Part shown: piece after piece, positions 61,806 through 64,000 of the stretch
How the letters are laid out: every line of letters starts with the position of its first letter
How positions within the stretch are numbered: position 1 is the stretch's first letter
Source: Psococerastis gibbosa
Lineage: Eukaryota > Arthropoda > Insecta > Psocodea > Psocidae
NCBI GenBank assembly: GCA_963971405.1
Contig: OZ020491.1
Location: forward strand, 31,361,019-31,425,018
Length of the DNA stretch: 64,000 nt
Direction: 5' to 3'
The notes under the pieces: model-generated
The model's database searches: none
The model's input: only the letters and a program-made list of their open reading frames with translations
Told to the model about the DNA's origin: nothing
Made by a program: the position numbers and the translations under genes

Positions 61806-62513
61806 TTGCAATTGAAAATGAAGGGTGTCTTGACCACATATTATCCACTTCGTGATGGACTAAGCATTATTGTTGGTTTGCAATTCAAACCATCAGCATT
61901 CGAAGTATACATCATAGTTGGTGATAAGGATCATGAAATTATATTCAATATGATCGAATGGCAGTCATGGTGTGCAACATTACAATCCTTTCGTTTATAT
62001 CTACATAAGAAAACAATGTGTGGAAATATGATATGGACTCCTAATTTCATCAAATCAAACCTGACGATGATGTTAACGAATGATAATGAATTGGAAATGA
62101 AGTCCTCATCATCACATATTAAACTATCTAAAATAAATATTGAGAACATACAAGCGTTGAAAGCAATTCTTCATATTGTTTGCCATGAGTTGGAAAAGAA
62201 GAAGAGGTTGGCTAATTTCCATCTAAAAAATATTATGGAAGAGATATTTATAGAGTTGGAAACAGATGATGTTTCAATGGAAGCTCTTTTACAGTTTGCC
62301 CAATCTCCAGCTCCAATAGTAGCTACTATCGAGGATGTTCGCAGTAAACTATTGTGGAAGAAGCATCAAAATCAATCAAATCGTATGTATTTAGAAATTA
62401 TAACCATCTATGAAAATGAGTTGTGCTATGAGATACTTAAGCGCTGGTTGGAGCGAGCTAAAGTCATTATCAATCAGACTGTTGAACACGATGGAACCGC
62501 TGGGGATAATTGA
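61806..62513 (+). CDS. U3-family protein, right-hand Polinton
   Basis: 235 residues, intact. N-terminal 'AFEVYIIVGDKDHEIIFNMIEWQSWC' and a helical C-terminus, corresponding in position to 54350-54925. Its last 23 bases overlap the next gene. Function unknown. Confidence 0.5.
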   Translation: MQLKMKGVLTTYYPLRDGLSIIVGLQFKPSAFEVYIIVGDKDHEIIFNMIEWQSWCATLQSFRLYLHKKTMCGNMIWTPNFIKSNLTMMLTNDNELEMKSSSSHIKLSKINIENIQALKAILHIVCHELEKKKRLANFHLKNIMEEIFIELETDDVSMEALLQFAQSPAPIVATIEDVRSKLLWKKHQNQSNRMYLEIITIYENELCYEILKRWLERAKVIINQTVEHDGTAGDN

Positions 62514-62982
62514 GTTTCAAGGTTTCAAAGATAATGAAAATAATTTCATCATCAAAGAATTGGCTATGGGCCCTGCATGCAAGAACCAGTATGAACATTG
62601 GTTTTTCCGTCCACCCTTTCCATTCACCAATCTTACAAATCAAGTAAAAAGCAACAACACATGGTGCACAAATAATCTCCATAAGCTTCGTTGGGAAGAG
62701 GGGAACGTGGACTACATTCATTTAAAGAATATTTTACTAGAGTTTGCTAACCAATATGTTAGAATTGCTACTAAAGGAAAGGAGAAACAAGTTTGGCTTG
62801 CAGGAATACTAGAATGTGTTGTGTATGACTTGGACTCTGTGCTTCTGAGGAGTTTTGAGAAGTTACCTCATCTAGAAGCTAAAAAATGTATTCATACAGG
62901 AAACTGTGCAATGATCAATTTGAGGAAACTACAGAAATGGTTTCAAGATGTCAATTGTTTAATTGATGATGATGTTGATTAA
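62491..62982 (+). CDS. Nuclease-like protein, right-hand Polinton
   Basis: Start at ATG 62491 ('MEPLGIIEFQGFKDNENNF'). 'IIKELAMGPAC', 'FFRPPFPF', 'NLHKLRWEEGNVDYIHL', 'IATKGKEKQVWLAGIL' and 'VVYDLDSVLL' follow the family pattern; the C-terminus has 'CAMINLRKLQKWF'. About 163 residues, intact. Ends 14 bp from the convergent integrase stop. Confidence 0.55.
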   Translation: MEPLGIIEFQGFKDNENNFIIKELAMGPACKNQYEHWFFRPPFPFTNLTNQVKSNNTWCTNNLHKLRWEEGNVDYIHLKNILLEFANQYVRIATKGKEKQVWLAGILECVVYDLDSVLLRSFEKLPHLEAKKCIHTGNCAMINLRKLQKWFQDVNCLIDDDVD

Positions 62983-62995
62983 AATAAAGTTATGT

Positions 62996-63910
62996 TTATA
63001 AAATTTCCGTTTTATTAATCCATGTAGGTTTCGGGAAACCAAGCCACTTCACATACAATTTATCCTTAGACTTTTTCAACACTTTCTCCACCAAATATAC
63101 ATCTGTGTGCTTGGTTTTCTGCAACTCTTCCATATACCACGACCCTAATATAGGTTCACCATCCATAGCCTCAAGGAGATAGGTAGTAGGTCGAGTAGGT
63201 TGTACAAGACGCACACGAAATACTTCTGTAGACCAGTTCGGTTGGTAACCCTTCTCAAATAAGGCTTTCTGCTTGCTGATTCTGACGGGATCACCCTCTC
63301 GAAATTTCTGTTTGGTACTACCTTTCTCATCAACAGCTCTATACATAGATAATAATTTTGCTTCATGTTCTTCTCCCACATCGGCAGGACACATCTTAAT
63401 GGTCCTATGCTTCGTAGGGTTGTATTGTTGCACTAAGCGAGGTAGTAAATGTAACCACTTATAACCACCCTGCAAGCTGAATTCCTTCCACATTCGATTT
63501 TTCAGAGTGCGATTCCAACGTTCAATAATTGAAGCTTTCAGTGTAGAATAAGTAGCATAATGATTAATGTTATATTGTTTTAGAATACATTTCATTTGTA
63601 TATTGAAAAATTCCAGTCCCATATCTGTCTGAAGGTGGGCAGGAGCTTGAGGAGCTCTATCGAGAATTTTTACAAAAGCTTCAGTTACATCCTTCATAGA
63701 TTTAGTTTTAACTGCTTCTGCATAGCCGAACTTTGTGAATGCATTTATCACTGTTAGAATATATTTATATCCTTTATTAATCTTTGAATATGGAATCATT
63801 TCCACCAGATCTGCTTGCCATAAATCATGCATTCCTTTAACAGTCACATGGCGTCGGGGATAATTCCGTCGAGCAGGTCGATGAATTTCATCAACCAAAG
63901 CTTGTTTCAT
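62996..63910 (-). CDS. Intact Polinton integrase with chromodomain
   Basis: 304 residues. DDE core: 'LWQADLVEM' (D), 'LQTDMGLEF' (D), 'ASIIERWNRTLK' (E). After 'GSWYMEELQK' comes a chromodomain, 'DVYLVEKVLKKSKDKLYVKWLGFPKPTWI'. No break. The N-terminal zinc finger may lie upstream of the chosen ATG, beyond 63910, where the frame has stopped. It differs substantially from the integrase at 58585-59681, so it belongs to a separate Polinton extending past the window. Confidence 0.85.
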   Translation of the reverse strand: MKQALVDEIHRPARRNYPRRHVTVKGMHDLWQADLVEMIPYSKINKGYKYILTVINAFTKFGYAEAVKTKSMKDVTEAFVKILDRAPQAPAHLQTDMGLEFFNIQMKCILKQYNINHYATYSTLKASIIERWNRTLKNRMWKEFSLQGGYKWLHLLPRLVQQYNPTKHRTIKMCPADVGEEHEAKLLSMYRAVDEKGSTKQKFREGDPVRISKQKALFEKGYQPNWSTEVFRVRLVQPTRPTTYLLEAMDGEPILGSWYMEELQKTKHTDVYLVEKVLKKSKDKLYVKWLGFPKPTWINKTEIL

Positions 63911-64000
63911 TGAATAATAATATTTGCTTCTCGCAATTCGTTGATAATATTAATGATTTCGTTTTGATGGCTTGTATGTCCTGCGGCATGTGATGCATTA
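63911..64000. other. Window edge, probable integrase upstream region
   Basis: Too short to interpret; it could hold the integrase N-terminus in another frame. Confidence 0.3.

Overview
The window looks like animal nuclear DNA, most likely from an arthropod and probably a crustacean, although the host group is an inference. Supporting signs are GT-AG introns, TATA boxes, a 5'-truncated LINE with poly(A) and a target-site duplication, tRNA-derived repeats, microsatellites, and an LTR retrotransposon with matching LTRs. I recognise no ordinary host gene. Almost all coding potential comes from virus-like transposons and endogenised virus fragments, most of it on the minus strand.

Layout. 0-6.3 kb: a truncated bunyavirus-like nucleoprotein, the end of a penton-like gene overlapping a capsid-like gene (+), an array of four hairpins, then decayed Polinton genes with a glycoprotein-like fragment. 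6.9-13.5 kb: segmental duplications around a small OB-fold-like gene family, one copy of which resolves into a two-exon gene. They enclose fragments of a nucleocytoplasmic large DNA virus (NCLDV): a TBP-like protein, a deoxynucleoside kinase and RNA polymerase subunit 1, followed by a phospholipase-A2-like scrap. 14.0-19.2 kb: a complete LTR retrotransposon flanked by a 5-bp duplication. It holds, in antisense, an intact 427-aa ORF with its own poly(A) tract. 19.2-27 kb: tRNA-like relics, gypsy gag-protease and env, copia gag, a parvovirus NS1 relic and a decayed Polinton segment. 27-31.6 kb: a rhabdovirus-like glycoprotein ORF and an intact bunyavirus-like nucleoprotein ORF. 31.6-34.2 kb: a second NCLDV fragment (metallophosphoesterase, NAD+-dependent DNA ligase) interrupted by a LINE. 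34.2-43.7 kb: a chimera of glycoprotein and DNA polymerase, HTH and zinc-binding small proteins, two partial protein-primed DNA polymerases and two related proteins of unknown function. 44.7-60.1 kb: a nearly complete Polinton/adintovirus-like gene complement (polymerase B, OB-like, HTH, zinc protein, nuclease-like pair, adenain-like protease, major capsid, penton, pX-like protein, integrase with chromodomain). 61.1-64 kb: the edge of another Polinton with an intact integrase.

How the genes fit together. In the large Polinton, the integrase would insert the element, the protein-primed polymerase B would copy it, and capsid, penton, pX-like protein and protease would form a particle. Small OB-like, HTH and zinc proteins probably serve replication or expression. 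This element already carries a frameshift in the integrase, and a stop plus two compensating frameshifts in the polymerase. The mixture of many virus families, repeated shuffling and minus-strand bias resembles a trap locus such as a piRNA cluster; that is a hypothesis. Family assignments rest on motif recognition and have not been tested by searches.
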